DNA from: Paracidovorax cattleyae
Lineage (GTDB): Bacteria; Pseudomonadota; Gammaproteobacteria; Burkholderiales; Burkholderiaceae_C
Reading direction: 5' to 3'
Assembly (NCBI RefSeq): GCF_900104515.1
Contig: NZ_FNJL01000015.1
Location: 62,001-126,000 of the forward strand
DNA: 64,000 nucleotides
A program made the position numbers and the translations under genes. This document shows positions 29,301 through 36,839 of the stretch, one piece after another (position 1 is the first letter of the stretch; each line of letters starts with the position of its first letter). Below the pieces are notes generated by a model. The model was not told where the DNA came from, made no database searches, and saw only the letters and a list, made by a program, of their open reading frames with translations.

Positions 29301-30824
29301 GACACGCAGGAATTCCTCCGCGCGACCCAGGCCACGCAGGAGCAGGGGGAATGGGCGGGGGAAATCGTCCAGTTCCACCGCGATGGGAGGCGCCTGGACG
29401 TGGAGGGCCGGTGGACGCTGGTGCAGGGCGAACAGGGGCAGCCGGACTCCATCCTGGCCATCAATACCGACATCGGCCAGCGCAAGGCCACGGAGCGGGA
29501 GATCCAGCGGCTGGCGTTCTACGATTCGCTGACCGGCCTGCCCAACCGCATGCTGCTGATGGACCGCATGCGCCATGCGCTGGCCACGGCGCACCGGCGC
29601 CGGCAGGGCGGGGCGCTGCTCTTCATCGACCTGGACAATTTCAAGACCCTCAACGACACCCTGGGCCACGACCAGGGCGACGTGCTCCTGCAGCAGGTGG
29701 CCGCCCGGCTGAACACCTGCGTGCGTTCTGTGGACACCGTGGCCCGGCTGGGCGGCGACGAGTTCGTGGTGATGATCGAGGGCCTCAGCGCCCACCCCGA
29801 TGAGCTGGCGATGAGCGCCCGCACCGTGGGAGAGAAGATCCTGGCCGTCCTGGCCACGCCCTACGTACTGCAGGGCTACCACTACCGCAGCACGCCCAGC
29901 ATCGGCGTGGCGCCTTTCGGCGATGGCCGCACGTCCACCGTGGGCGAGTTGCTCAAGCAGGCCGACCTCGCCATGTACCAGGCCAAGACCGCGGGGCGCA
30001 ATACGCTGCGGTTCTTCGACCCTGGGATGCAGGCGGTGGTCACGGCCCGCGCGGAACTGGAGAACGACCTGCGCACGGCCCTGGCGCGGGAGCAGTTCAT
30101 GCTGCACTACCAGCCCCAGATCGACCACCAGGGCGGCGTGACCGGGGTGGAAGCGCTCGTGCGCTGGCCGCATCCGCAGCGCGGCATGGTGTCCCCCGGC
30201 GAATTCATTCCGCTGGCCGAGGAAACCGGCCTGGTGCTGCCCCTGGGCCGCTGGGTGCTGCACACCGCGTGCGCGCAGCTGGCACGCTGGCAGCACGCGC
30301 CCGGGCGCAGGCACCTCAGCATGGCGGTGAACGTGAGTTCTCGCCAGTTCCACCACGAGGCCTTCGTGGAAGACGTGGTGCGTGCCATCACCGCGACGGG
30401 TGCACCGGCATCGCGCCTGAAGCTGGAGCTGACCGAAAGCCTATTCGTCGAGGACATGGAGACCACCATCGCCACCATGGCCTCGCTGCGATCCCATGGG
30501 GTGGGGTTTTCGCTGGACGACTTCGGAACGGGGTATTCCTCGCTGAGCTACCTCAAGCGCATGCCGCTGGACCAGTTGAAGATCGACCAGAGCTTCGTGC
30601 GCGACCTGCTCGCCGACCCGAACGACGCGGCCATCGTGGACACGATCATCGCGCTCTCGCGCAGCCTGGGCCTGGACGTCATCGCCGAAGGTGTGGAAAC
30701 CGCGGAACAGCGCAGCCGCCTGGAACAGGCGGGCTGCCGCGCCTACCAGGGCTATTTCTTCAGCCGGCCGCTGCCCGAGACCGCGCTGGAAGACTTCCTG
30801 ATCCATAGGCTTCCCTCGCACTGA
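26325..30824 (+). CDS. Multi-sensor cyclic di-GMP protein: four GAF, three PAS, GGDEF and EAL
   Basis: A 1499-residue soluble signalling protein with no membrane segment. Domain order by sequence: GAF (about 20-165), PAS/PAC (181-296), GAF (327-459), PAS (472-589), GAF (602-772), GAF (776-936), PAS (939-1059), GGDEF (1064-1226) and EAL (1249-1495). The cyclase motif is intact (LGGDEFV, near 1143) and an inhibitory I-site RSVD lies exactly five residues before it. The phosphodiesterase motifs are also intact (EALVRW near 1275, DDFGTGYSSL, IAEGVET), so both activities are possible. The ATG at 26325 (MVARTD) follows AGGAA; an in-frame start at 26208 would add a Pro-rich 39-residue stretch. Ligands of the sensors are unknown. 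Confidence 0.93.
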   Translation: MVARTDPDRRRLDALHACAILETPAEDTFDQLARLAAHLCGASIAAIGFVGMDREWFKSSAGMELGTLQNLAGAHVLCRLALGGRFVQVEDASDDPVLRSHPLVRGPSRMRMAACMPIKTTDGLTLGAVVLLDAARRTLEECHRDALVAIASQAMALLELRRQRRGMAQRAQERALSEERFHLVARATADAIWDWNLTDDSMWWNEGMEVLFGVPLHTLPHDSTSWTQRLHPEDSDRVLESIHAAIEGDALHWMDEYRFRRQDGTYAWIRDRGFVIRDAQGQGLRMVGGMTDISAQKQSALQAQRDAGAHAELVRVQQRMSALDLPMEEVLLLAARTAMDLADGQGAMVVLREGDRLRVRASTGPRAAPLDESRPMLGYMLWQHLEAEQTVLHSDGSQQHALFATDEGQHGLLSFIAAPLRAGDTVLGMLKVNADPVFTFSQRQVAYVQILAESLGAVLQLRSYAAQLSASELQYRLLFDAHPQPMWVYERGSLRILAVNRAMVRHYGYTETELLRMTTAQLWLEEERSQREIEARALLPGVRRDAVHRRHRKKDGAHIDMEVYAGDITFNGRAARQVLATDVTQRMRVERELARVGTVQRLLSACNEALVRATGETALLSEVCRIAREVGGYRSAWVGMVRHWNGTERQSIEPVAWSGLTTVGVETLRPTGTPDAPWPPHSPGPSGEALRSGRPVIVRDLRHAPDADLWAQPLRQLGLPAVISLPLRDAEQVFGLLTLYPEEVLETGAEETELLQQLANDIAFGLGSLRTRQDQQRLQAVVLKAAAAVSASTGTQFFRQLASHMCDALGAQGGCVTRLLPQPGGRLPRAVTLSRVEEGVVQPNAEYTLEGTPSLRLVNETECVIPEGISELYPDSPVARLGAQAYVGLQLRSAEGQPIGFVFVAFREPLQQPGMVISTLRIFAARAAAEMARQASDAHIRRQASLLDKARDAIIVRDLDHRITFWNEGAERLYGWTREEAVGQSIAMLLYQDTQEFLRATQATQEQGEWAGEIVQFHRDGRRLDVEGRWTLVQGEQGQPDSILAINTDIGQRKATEREIQRLAFYDSLTGLPNRMLLMDRMRHALATAHRRRQGGALLFIDLDNFKTLNDTLGHDQGDVLLQQVAARLNTCVRSVDTVARLGGDEFVVMIEGLSAHPDELAMSARTVGEKILAVLATPYVLQGYHYRSTPSIGVAPFGDGRTSTVGELLKQADLAMYQAKTAGRNTLRFFDPGMQAVVTARAELENDLRTALAREQFMLHYQPQIDHQGGVTGVEALVRWPHPQRGMVSPGEFIPLAEETGLVLPLGRWVLHTACAQLARWQHAPGRRHLSMAVNVSSRQFHHEAFVEDVVRAITATGAPASRLKLELTESLFVEDMETTIATMASLRSHGVGFSLDDFGTGYSSLSYLKRMPLDQLKIDQSFVRDLLADPNDAAIVDTIIALSRSLGLDVIAEGVETAEQRSRLEQAGCRAYQGYFFSRPLPETALEDFLIHRLPSH

Positions 30825-31117
30825 AGAGCATACCCGTGGGGCGGCATGCCCGCCCCACGCAGGCGAGTGGTGCCGAGCCGCCCATGCGCAGGCTGCCCGG
30901 TGAACCCGCCAGAGCCCGCAGAAGCCCGGTAACCGCCGGCGCAGCAGCCCCCCCCTACTATTCCCCTCGTTGACGCGCCTGCGGCCTTTCCAGGCCCATC
31001 CATGGGCGGGGTGCACGCAAGGCCGGACCCCTGGGATCCGCATGGGCATGGACATGCCCTCGAACCGCCCGACGTGGTTCATGCGCAGACCGGCACGTGA
31101 CCGGTCCCGGTTGTTCC

Positions 31118-31186
31118 TTGTTCTTCCTTGTATGTCTTTACAAAACCATAGTCGTAGTAGTAAGGCCGGGCCCCAGCTGTGGACAA
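31118..31186 (-). repeat. Origin-like direct repeat, copy A
   Basis: From right to left on the minus strand: DnaA box TTGTCCACA (31178-31186), 12-base GC spacer (31166-31177), trinucleotide tract complementary to CCATAGTCGTAGTAGTAAGG (31146-31165), and an AT-rich flank (31118-31145). 56 of 69 bases match copy B without gaps; the DnaA box is identical in both. Confidence 0.8.
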
Positions 31187-31674
31187 CCGGAATTTTCCGT
31201 TGCGCGACAAGGCACTTGCGCTGCCCACAACCATGTGGGTGGAACGGGGCTGCCGCTGTCGTCCCTCCGGGGACAAATAGGGCGGGGCGGCCGCCGCTGT
31301 GGGCAAGCCGGCATTTGTGCGAAAGATGTCCCCAGGTTTGTCCCGGAACCCGCGTGCGGGAGGCCCTGCCGAAGATCCTTCGGGCACCTGCAGGAGTCCA
31401 TGCCGGGGCTCCTTCCTGCGTATTGCCGGGACGACACGGGAAAGGGTCACCCCACGCAGGCATGGATCGGTCCTCTGAGGTGATGCGAGGGCCAGGGGGG
31501 CCGTGCCGTTTTTTGCCGGGAGGCAGGACAGGCCTGATGGTCCAAAGGGGCCGCCGGTTCGCAACTGCCCAGTGGCGTCCAGCACGCCATTGCCTGTGGC
31601 ATGCCAGCGTGCGGGCAGAGCCAGGCCCAGGCGGCGCGACCCTGGGCCCTTGTCATGGCCCCGGAGGATGTTTC

Positions 31675-31743
31675 TTGTTATTCCTTGAAAGCTTTTATAA
31701 AACCATAGGAATAGTAGTAAGGGTGGGCCCCCGGTGTGGACAA
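31675..31743 (-). repeat. Origin-like direct repeat, copy B
   Basis: Same order as copy A, 557 bases to the right: DnaA box (31735-31743), 12-base GC spacer (31723-31734), tract complementary to CCATAGGAATAGTAGTAAGG (31703-31722), AT-rich flank with TTTTATAAAA (31693-31702). The flank is more AT-rich than in copy A, which makes this the likelier melting site. Confidence 0.8.
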
Positions 31744-31941
31744 GCCATGTTTCCCCAATGCTGGCAAGCACTTGGGTTCGTCACAAGCCTGTGGCCTGAA
31801 GAGGGGTGAATGCTGGCGTAGCCGGACAACAACTCCGGCCGCAGGCCCGCAGCGGTGGATAACTCGGAGATGTGCCTGAAAATACCCCCAGCGTTATGCA
31901 CAACCCTTCCAAGGATGCCCGCCGCCAGCGGCTGCACCAAA

Positions 31942-31966
31942 GAAAAAGCCCCGCGAGGCGGGGCTT
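31942..31966 (-). terminator. Terminator of pagL
   Basis: AAGCCCCGC (31946-31954), loop GAG, GCGGGGCTT (31958-31966); on the minus strand the stem runs into TTTTTCT. It lies 27 bases past the pagL stop codon. Confidence 0.85.
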
Positions 31967-31992
31967 CGGAAGGGAGCGGACAGGCCTTTGGT

Positions 31993-32580
31993 TTAGAAGT
32001 GGTACGCGTAGCGCAGCTGGACAAAGTTCTCTCCGGGGTTGGGGCTCTTGATGCCTGCATTGGAGAGATGCTGCACGCGGATGGCGACCTCGTGCTGGTG
32101 CTGCGCTCCCAGGCTGTAGCCCAGGCCCAGGTGGGTCGCGAAGTTGTACCGGGTGCTGAATTCCTTGTGGGGCGTGTGATAGCGCTTGTCCATGTAGGTG
32201 ATGCCGACCCCGCCTTCCAGGAACCACGGCGAGCGGCCGTTGCCGGGCCGCAGCCGGAAGGTGGGCGTGATGCCGGCCAGGGTGGTGTGGCCGGAGCCGC
32301 CGTCCACGCTGTCGTAGGACCACCGGCTCGCATAGATGTCCCAGTAGCCGCGCACTTCGCTGCCCCAGAGCTCGCTGCGCCAGGACGTCCATGGCAGGGT
32401 GATGCCGATCGTGGCGGAGTCGGTCTGGTGTTCCGCCCAGCCCCCCTGGACGTACACCGAAGGGCTTTCGGCGCCTGCCGCCTGTGCCTGGACACCGGTG
32501 GCCGCAGCGGCCGCCAGAATGAAAAAAGCGCCCCGGACCGCCAGAGGGGCCACGAGGCGCTTCATGAATGAATGATGCAT
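31993..32580 (-). CDS. pagL: Lipid A 3-O-deacylase PagL (outer-membrane acyloxyacyl hydrolase)
   Basis: PagL removes the 3-O acyl chain of lipid A in the outer membrane. The 195-residue precursor has a signal peptide (to about residue 35, QAQA) and an eight-strand beta-barrel pattern ending in the outer-membrane C-terminal signature YAYHF. The catalytic motif VQHLSNAGIKSPNPGENF contains H171 and S173, with E184 as the probable third residue, as in Pseudomonas PagL. Start codons at 32580 and 32565 (MKRL) are both possible, the second giving a more usual signal peptide. A terminator follows the stop. Confidence 0.88.
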   Translation of the reverse strand: MHHSFMKRLVAPLAVRGAFFILAAAAATGVQAQAAGAESPSVYVQGGWAEHQTDSATIGITLPWTSWRSELWGSEVRGYWDIYASRWSYDSVDGGSGHTTLAGITPTFRLRPGNGRSPWFLEGGVGITYMDKRYHTPHKEFSTRYNFATHLGLGYSLGAQHQHEVAIRVQHLSNAGIKSPNPGENFVQLRYAYHF

Positions 32581-32696
32581 TTTGCGAATTCCCGGTTATG
32601 TCGCGACCGTAAGGTTACACAATCGACGTAAACCACTGTAGGACAGGGGCCGGGAAGTCCGCTGTAGGTGGCCGCCGCATGCGCGGCGGACCTGCA

Positions 32697-33242
32697 TCAC
32701 TGCGGTGCCGGGGCAGCCGGGGCCGGCGCTGCGCCGCCGTGCCGGCCGGCGGGGCCGTGGCCGCCGGGCATGCCCTTGTGGCGGGGACCGTGCATGCCGA
32801 AGTGCTCGGCGTCGAACACCTTCTGCTGCGCAGGGGTCAGCGCGGCATAGAAGGTTTTCGTGGTCTCGTCCCGGCGGTCCGCTTCGGCGTTGTGCTGTGC
32901 GCGCAACGCCCGCATGCGGTCGATGCGTTCCGGGGTGCTGAGCTGTGCCATCCCGGCCATGTCCGGGCGCGGGCCCTGCGGGCGCATGGCCGCGGTGAAG
33001 GCGTCCCACGCCGGTTGCTGGGCCGGCGTGAGCTGCAGCTTTTGCCGGAGGGCTTCGGCACGCCGGGCCATGCGGGCTTCGCGTTCCTCGGGGCTGGGCA
33101 TGCGGTGCGGGCGTTCGGCACCGGCCGTGGCGGGCGGGGCTGCGGGGGCCGTCTGTGCGAAGGAGGGCACTGCCAGCAGGGCCGTCAGTGCGACGGCCGA
33201 GGCTGCGGTGGCGAAGCGTCGTTGCAGGAAAAGTGCGGTCAT
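32697..33242 (-). CDS. Periplasmic Spy/CpxP-like LTxxQ-motif protein
   Basis: The 181-residue precursor has a signal peptide (VALTALLAVPSFAQ, cut near residue 30) and a helical body with two LTxxQ motifs, LTPAQQPAWDAF (about 71-82) and LTPAQQKVFDAE (about 136-147). This pattern defines the Spy/CpxP group of periplasmic chaperones and envelope-stress sensors. The C-terminal 35 residues are a Gly/His/Pro/Ala tail (GMHGPRHKGMPGGHG) that might bind metal. No two-component genes are adjacent. Confidence 0.82.
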   Translation of the reverse strand: MTALFLQRRFATAASAVALTALLAVPSFAQTAPAAPPATAGAERPHRMPSPEEREARMARRAEALRQKLQLTPAQQPAWDAFTAAMRPQGPRPDMAGMAQLSTPERIDRMRALRAQHNAEADRRDETTKTFYAALTPAQQKVFDAEHFGMHGPRHKGMPGGHGPAGRHGGAAPAPAAPAPQ

Positions 33243-33480
33243 GGCGAAATCCTTTCATATCCCCATCGGGGGCGTTGCCGCTGCGACCGGTGCGGTGCGG
33301 CGGTTGAAAGCCAGTGTCGGCAGGCCGTGTATCTCCGCCATGAGGGGGGCGTGTGCCTGTGTAAAGTTGTGCCAAGGTTCTGTTGCCCCGCCGGGGCGCA
33401 CAGCAACGACAATGGCGCCCTTTCGCCGGCCCTGCGGCCGGCGCGCCCGCCGCAGGGCGATATCGCACACAAGGAATTCC

Positions 33481-34476
33481 GTGTTCAAGAACATGATCAT
33501 CTACCGCATCGCCGAGTGGCATGCGGAACTGCCCCAGCTCGAGGAAGCCCTGGCCCGCACCCCGTTCGTGGAGTGCGGCGCCACCCAGGAGAAATCCGTA
33601 GGCTGGGTGCCGCCCCGGGGCGAGGCCCACGGCGCCCTGGTCGAATCCGTGGCAGGCCACTGGATCCTGCGTTTCATGACCGAAACCAAGATGCTCCCGG
33701 GATCGGTCCTGGCGCGCAAGGTCAAGGACAAGGCCGCGCGCATCGAGAAGGAAACCGGCCGCAAGCCGGGCAAGAAGGAAACCCGCGAGCTCAAGGACGA
33801 GGCCAAGCTGGACCTGCTGCCGATGGCGTTCACCAAGCAGGGGTCGATGTGGATCTGGATCGACACCGAGGCGCGGCTGCTGGTGCTCGACACGGGCAGC
33901 CAGGGCCGTGCGGACGAGGTCGTTTCGCTGCTGGTGGAAGCGCTGCCGGGCCTGTCCGTTTCCCTGCTCGACACGCAGACCTCGCCGCAGGCCGCCATGG
34001 CCCACTGGCTGAAGGAGCAGGAGCCGCCGGTGGGCTTCAGCGTGGACCGTGAGTGCGAACTCAAGAGCGCGGACGAATCCAAGGCCGTGGTCCGCTATGC
34101 GCGCCACCCGCTCGACATCGACGAGATCCGCGAGCACATCGCCGGCGGCAAGCTGCCCACCAAGCTCGCGATGAGCTGGGACGACCGTGTCGCCTTCGTG
34201 CTGACCGAAGGCCTGCAGATCAGGAAGGTGTCGTTCCTCGACACGGTGTTCGAGGGCCGCGGGCAGGACGATTCAGGCTTCGACACCGACGTGGCGATCG
34301 CCACGGGCGAGCTCTCCAAGCTGATCCCCGACCTGATCGAGGCACTGGGCGGCGAGGGCCGCACGGGCCTGGACGGCCCGGCAACGGCACCGGGCGAGCG
34401 CAAGGCCGGGGCGGATGACGCCGCTGCCGCACCGGCCGCTGCCACGGCGGGCGCGGACGACGACGCACCGTTCTGA
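33481..34476 (+). CDS. rdgC: Recombination-associated protein RdgC
   Basis: RdgC is a ring-shaped DNA-binding protein that limits RecA activity and is needed when replication forks fail. The 331-residue product starts FKNMIIYRIAEWHAELPQLEE, matching the family start (MFKNLQIYRL), and continues with FVECGATQEKSVGWVPPRG and ESVAGHWILRFMTETKMLPGSV. A GTG start at 33481 is required by this alignment; AAGGAA lies eight bases upstream. The C-terminal 35 residues are an Ala/Asp-rich tail beyond the usual end. Confidence 0.95.
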   Translation: MFKNMIIYRIAEWHAELPQLEEALARTPFVECGATQEKSVGWVPPRGEAHGALVESVAGHWILRFMTETKMLPGSVLARKVKDKAARIEKETGRKPGKKETRELKDEAKLDLLPMAFTKQGSMWIWIDTEARLLVLDTGSQGRADEVVSLLVEALPGLSVSLLDTQTSPQAAMAHWLKEQEPPVGFSVDRECELKSADESKAVVRYARHPLDIDEIREHIAGGKLPTKLAMSWDDRVAFVLTEGLQIRKVSFLDTVFEGRGQDDSGFDTDVAIATGELSKLIPDLIEALGGEGRTGLDGPATAPGERKAGADDAAAAPAAATAGADDDAPF

Positions 34477-34574
34477 CCGGGCAGCACGGTCCGGGGGCCT
34501 GCGCGCCGCGACACCGCCGGGGCTGCTCCAGCCTCCGGCGCTGATTTGGACCGGTGCGGCTACCATCGCCCCCC

Positions 34575-35828
34575 ATGGCGCTCAACTGGGTCTGGATCGG
34601 CTTTTTCACCATCGCGTTCGTGACCGCCGCCGCGCGCTGGGCCCTGGGCGACGCGGATGTCTTCCAGGCGCTGCTGGCCGCGATGTTCGCGGCCGCGCGC
34701 TCGGGTTTCGAGATCTCCCTGGGCCTGGCCGGCGTGATGGCGCTCTGGCTGGGCCTGATGCGCGTGGGCGAGCGTGCCGGCATGGTGGAACTGCTCGCGC
34801 GCGCGGCCGGCCCGCTGCTGCGGCGCCTCTTTCCCGGGGTGCCGCAGGGTCATCCGGCGCAGGGCGCGATGACCATGAATTTCTCGGCCAACCTGCTGGG
34901 CCTGGACAACGCGGCCACGCCGCTGGGGCTCACCGCCATGCGCGAGTTGCAGTCGCTGCACACGGGCCCGCGCGACACGGCCAGCGATGCGCAGATCATG
35001 TTCGTGGTCATGAACACGGCCGGGCTCACGCTGATCCCCACGTCGGTGATCGCGATCCGCCAGAGCGTCGCCGTGCAGCAGGGGCTGGGCACCGGCTTCA
35101 ACGCGGCGGACATCTTCCTGCCCACGCTGCTGGTCACCTTCATCGCGCTGATCGCGGGTGTGCTGGCCGTGGGCCTGTGCCAGCGGCTGCCGCTGTGGCG
35201 TCCCCGGCTGCTGCTGCCCCTGGCGGCCGTGTCCGGGCTGCTGGGCGCGGCCGTGTGGGCGCTGGGCCGGCTGCCCGCCGAACAGGCGTCCCGCATCGCG
35301 GGCACCATCGGCGCGGCGGTGATCCTCGGCATCGTGATGCTCTTCATCCTGGCCGGGGCGGTGCGCCGCATCAACGTGTACGACGCCTTCATCGACGGCG
35401 CCAAGGAAGGCTTCGGCGTGGCCGTGCAGATCGTTCCCTACCTGGTGGCGATCCTGGTGGCCATCGGCGTCTTCCGCGCGGCCGGTTGCATGGACGCGCT
35501 GCTCGCGGCGGTGGGAGCGTGCGTGGCGGCGCTGGGCTGGAACACGGATTTCCTGCCGGCCCTGCCGGTGGGGCTGATGCGGGTGCTGTCCGGCGCGGGC
35601 GCGCGCGGGCTGATGATCGACGTGATGCAGGCGCACGGCGTGGACTCGTTCGCCGGGCGCCTCGCCGCGGTCATGCAGGGCTCTGCCGAGACCACCTTCT
35701 ACGTGCTGGCGGTGTACTTCGGCAGCGTGGGCGTGAAGCACACGCGCCATGCCCTGGCCTGCGCGCTCTTCGCCGATGCCGTGGGGCTGGCCGCCGCGAT
35801 CGCGGTGGGGTATGCGATGCTGCGCTGA
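34575..35828 (+). CDS. Spore-maturation-like membrane protein (SpmA-SpmB fusion, nucleoside recognition domain)
   Basis: A 417-residue integral membrane protein with about ten hydrophobic helices. The first half (ISLGLAGVMALWLGLMRVGE, MTMNFSANLLGLDNAATPLG) matches SpmA and the second (DGAKEGFGVAVQIVPYLVAI, MQGSAETTFYVLAVYFG) matches SpmB, joined in one chain as in many non-sporulating proteobacteria. Both halves belong to the Gate/nucleoside-recognition family of presumed transporters. Substrate is unknown. The ATG at 34575 follows a C-rich stretch without a clear Shine-Dalgarno sequence. Confidence 0.9.
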   Translation: MALNWVWIGFFTIAFVTAAARWALGDADVFQALLAAMFAAARSGFEISLGLAGVMALWLGLMRVGERAGMVELLARAAGPLLRRLFPGVPQGHPAQGAMTMNFSANLLGLDNAATPLGLTAMRELQSLHTGPRDTASDAQIMFVVMNTAGLTLIPTSVIAIRQSVAVQQGLGTGFNAADIFLPTLLVTFIALIAGVLAVGLCQRLPLWRPRLLLPLAAVSGLLGAAVWALGRLPAEQASRIAGTIGAAVILGIVMLFILAGAVRRINVYDAFIDGAKEGFGVAVQIVPYLVAILVAIGVFRAAGCMDALLAAVGACVAALGWNTDFLPALPVGLMRVLSGAGARGLMIDVMQAHGVDSFAGRLAAVMQGSAETTFYVLAVYFGSVGVKHTRHALACALFADAVGLAAAIAVGYAMLR

Positions 35829-35855
35829 ACGGGGAAGGCTGCCGCACGGCAGCCG

Positions 35856-35892
35856 AAGAAAAAGCCGCGCCTCCCTGGCGGGAAGACGCGGC
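35856..35892 (-). terminator. Terminator downstream of the small lipoprotein gene
   Basis: GCCGCG (35864-35869) pairs with CGCGGC (35887-35892); read on the minus strand the stem is followed by a T-rich run (complement of AAGAAAAA, 35856-35863). A second hairpin, GGCTGCCG/CGGCAGCC, lies just left and may end the opposing gene. Confidence 0.6.
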
Positions 35893-35921
35893 CTGCGACG
35901 GATCGGAAGGTCCGGGAACCG

Positions 35922-36392
35922 TCAGGGGGCCTTGGCCACTGCCGCCAGAGCGGTGCCAATGACGGGAGCACCCTCATTCTCGGCGGAACGGTCGAACACC
36001 AGCGTCTTGCCGAACACCAACTGCACCCAGGTGGGGTAGGTATAGGCGGTGCCCTTGTTGTGGTCGATGATGGCGCCGATGCCGCCGCCGAAGATGATGT
36101 TGCCTGCCAGGCCGGCGTTGGCGCGCGAGATGCCGCGGCCGAGGGCGTCGGGATGCTGGGGATCCTTGCAGACGATGTCCAGGTCCTTGCCGGAACGGCG
36201 CACCTGCGACGTGACGCCGGACTTCACCGCCGTAGTGCCGTAGTCGTTGGTGACATTGCATTCGGCGCCGGAAACGAGATCGCCCTTGTCGTTCCTGGTC
36301 TCGATCTTCATCGGTTGCGTGGTGTCGTTCATCACCGAAGCGCAGCCCGTCAGTGCCAGGGCCGCCGCGGCCCCCAAAACCATGCGTTGCAT
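35922..36392 (-). CDS. Small lipoprotein of unknown function
   Basis: The 156-residue precursor begins MQRMVLGAAAALALTGCASV, a clear lipoprotein signal with the lipidated cysteine at residue 17. The mature part contains ECNVTNDYGTTAVKSG, a Gly-rich hydrophobic stretch (AGLAGNIIFGGGIGAIIDHNKG, two parts) and a TYPTWVQLVFGKTLVFDRS tail. It resembles small outer-membrane lipoproteins with a glycine-zipper-like segment, but I do not recognise a family. GGAAGAGGG precedes the ATG at 36390-36392, which favours this start over an upstream in-frame one. Confidence 0.8.
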   Translation of the reverse strand: MQRMVLGAAAALALTGCASVMNDTTQPMKIETRNDKGDLVSGAECNVTNDYGTTAVKSGVTSQVRRSGKDLDIVCKDPQHPDALGRGISRANAGLAGNIIFGGGIGAIIDHNKGTAYTYPTWVQLVFGKTLVFDRSAENEGAPVIGTALAAVAKAP

Positions 36393-36532
36393 GAAATCCC
36401 TCTTCCTTGCTGTTGGGTTGGACGCGCGGGATTGCAACCATATGAAACTAGCGGACGCGCTGCGGTTACGGTATTTGCCGGACAATCCGGCTTTTCCTTT
36501 TCTCTTTTCCGAACGATTCCAGGACGCTTCCC

Positions 36533-36781
36533 GTGACCGACGCCGCGCAATGCCCCGAACTTCCCGACCATCTTTCCATCGATCCGCGCAGCCAATTCCA
36601 CGTGCCCGCCGCGTTCGAGCACGACATCGGCATCCGCTTCAACGGCAAGGAGCGCTTCGACGTGGAGGAATACTGCGTGAGCGAGGGCTGGATCAAGGTG
36701 CCGGCCGGCAAGACGGTGGACCGCAAGGGCCGGCCGCTGCTGCTCATGCTCAAGGGAACGGTGGAAGCGTTCTACAAATGA
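36533..36781 (+). CDS. DUF3297 family protein
   Basis: The 82-residue protein belongs to the DUF3297 group, known only as a conserved proteobacterial family (often mislabelled glutathione peroxidase). Characteristic stretches are DHLSIDPRSQFHVPAAFEHD, IGIRFNGKERFDVEEYC and WIKVPAGKTVDRKGRP. It starts with GTG at 36533, the only start that gives the normal N terminus. A bidirectional hairpin terminator begins right after the stop codon. Confidence 0.88.
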   Translation: MTDAAQCPELPDHLSIDPRSQFHVPAAFEHDIGIRFNGKERFDVEEYCVSEGWIKVPAGKTVDRKGRPLLLMLKGTVEAFYK

Positions 36782-36782
36782 A

Positions 36783-36805
36783 AAATCCGCCGTGATGGCG
36801 GATTT
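36783..36805. terminator. Bidirectional terminator
   Basis: AAATCCGCC (36783-36791), loop GTGAT, GGCGGATTT (36797-36805). It has a T tract in both directions, serving the DUF3297 gene from the left and the putative immunity gene from the right. Confidence 0.8.
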
Positions 36806-36839
36806 CATGTACTGGCGGTCCGCCAGCGCGGCGGCAAAG

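Larger units (their letters stand above)
31118..31902 (-). other. Candidate replication origin: duplicated DnaA box/DnaA-trio elements
   Basis: The 1168-base stretch from 30825 to 31992 has no credible gene. It holds two 69-base direct repeats (see separate entries) in which, on the minus strand, a DnaA box TTGTCCACA is followed by a 12-base GC-rich spacer, a TAC/TAT trinucleotide run and AT-rich DNA. This is the layout of the bacterial origin unwinding system described for B. subtilis and others. Additional near-consensus boxes are TTGCCCACA (reverse of 31298-31306), GGTGGATAA (31854-31862) and TTATGCACA (31894-31902). The dnaA-rpmH gap has boxes but no trinucleotide tract. I infer that this is oriC or part of it; it is not proven. 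Confidence 0.65.

Noticed and set aside
30950-30966. CCCCTACTATTCCCC as a third DnaA-trio
   Set aside because: It resembles the trio on the plus strand, but no DnaA box lies at the 12-base distance seen in both repeats and there is no AT-rich flank.
30970-31809. Open frames on both strands in the origin-like gap
   Set aside because: They run across the DnaA boxes and repeats, have no start signals, and encode mixed Arg/Pro/Gly sequence with no family resemblance.
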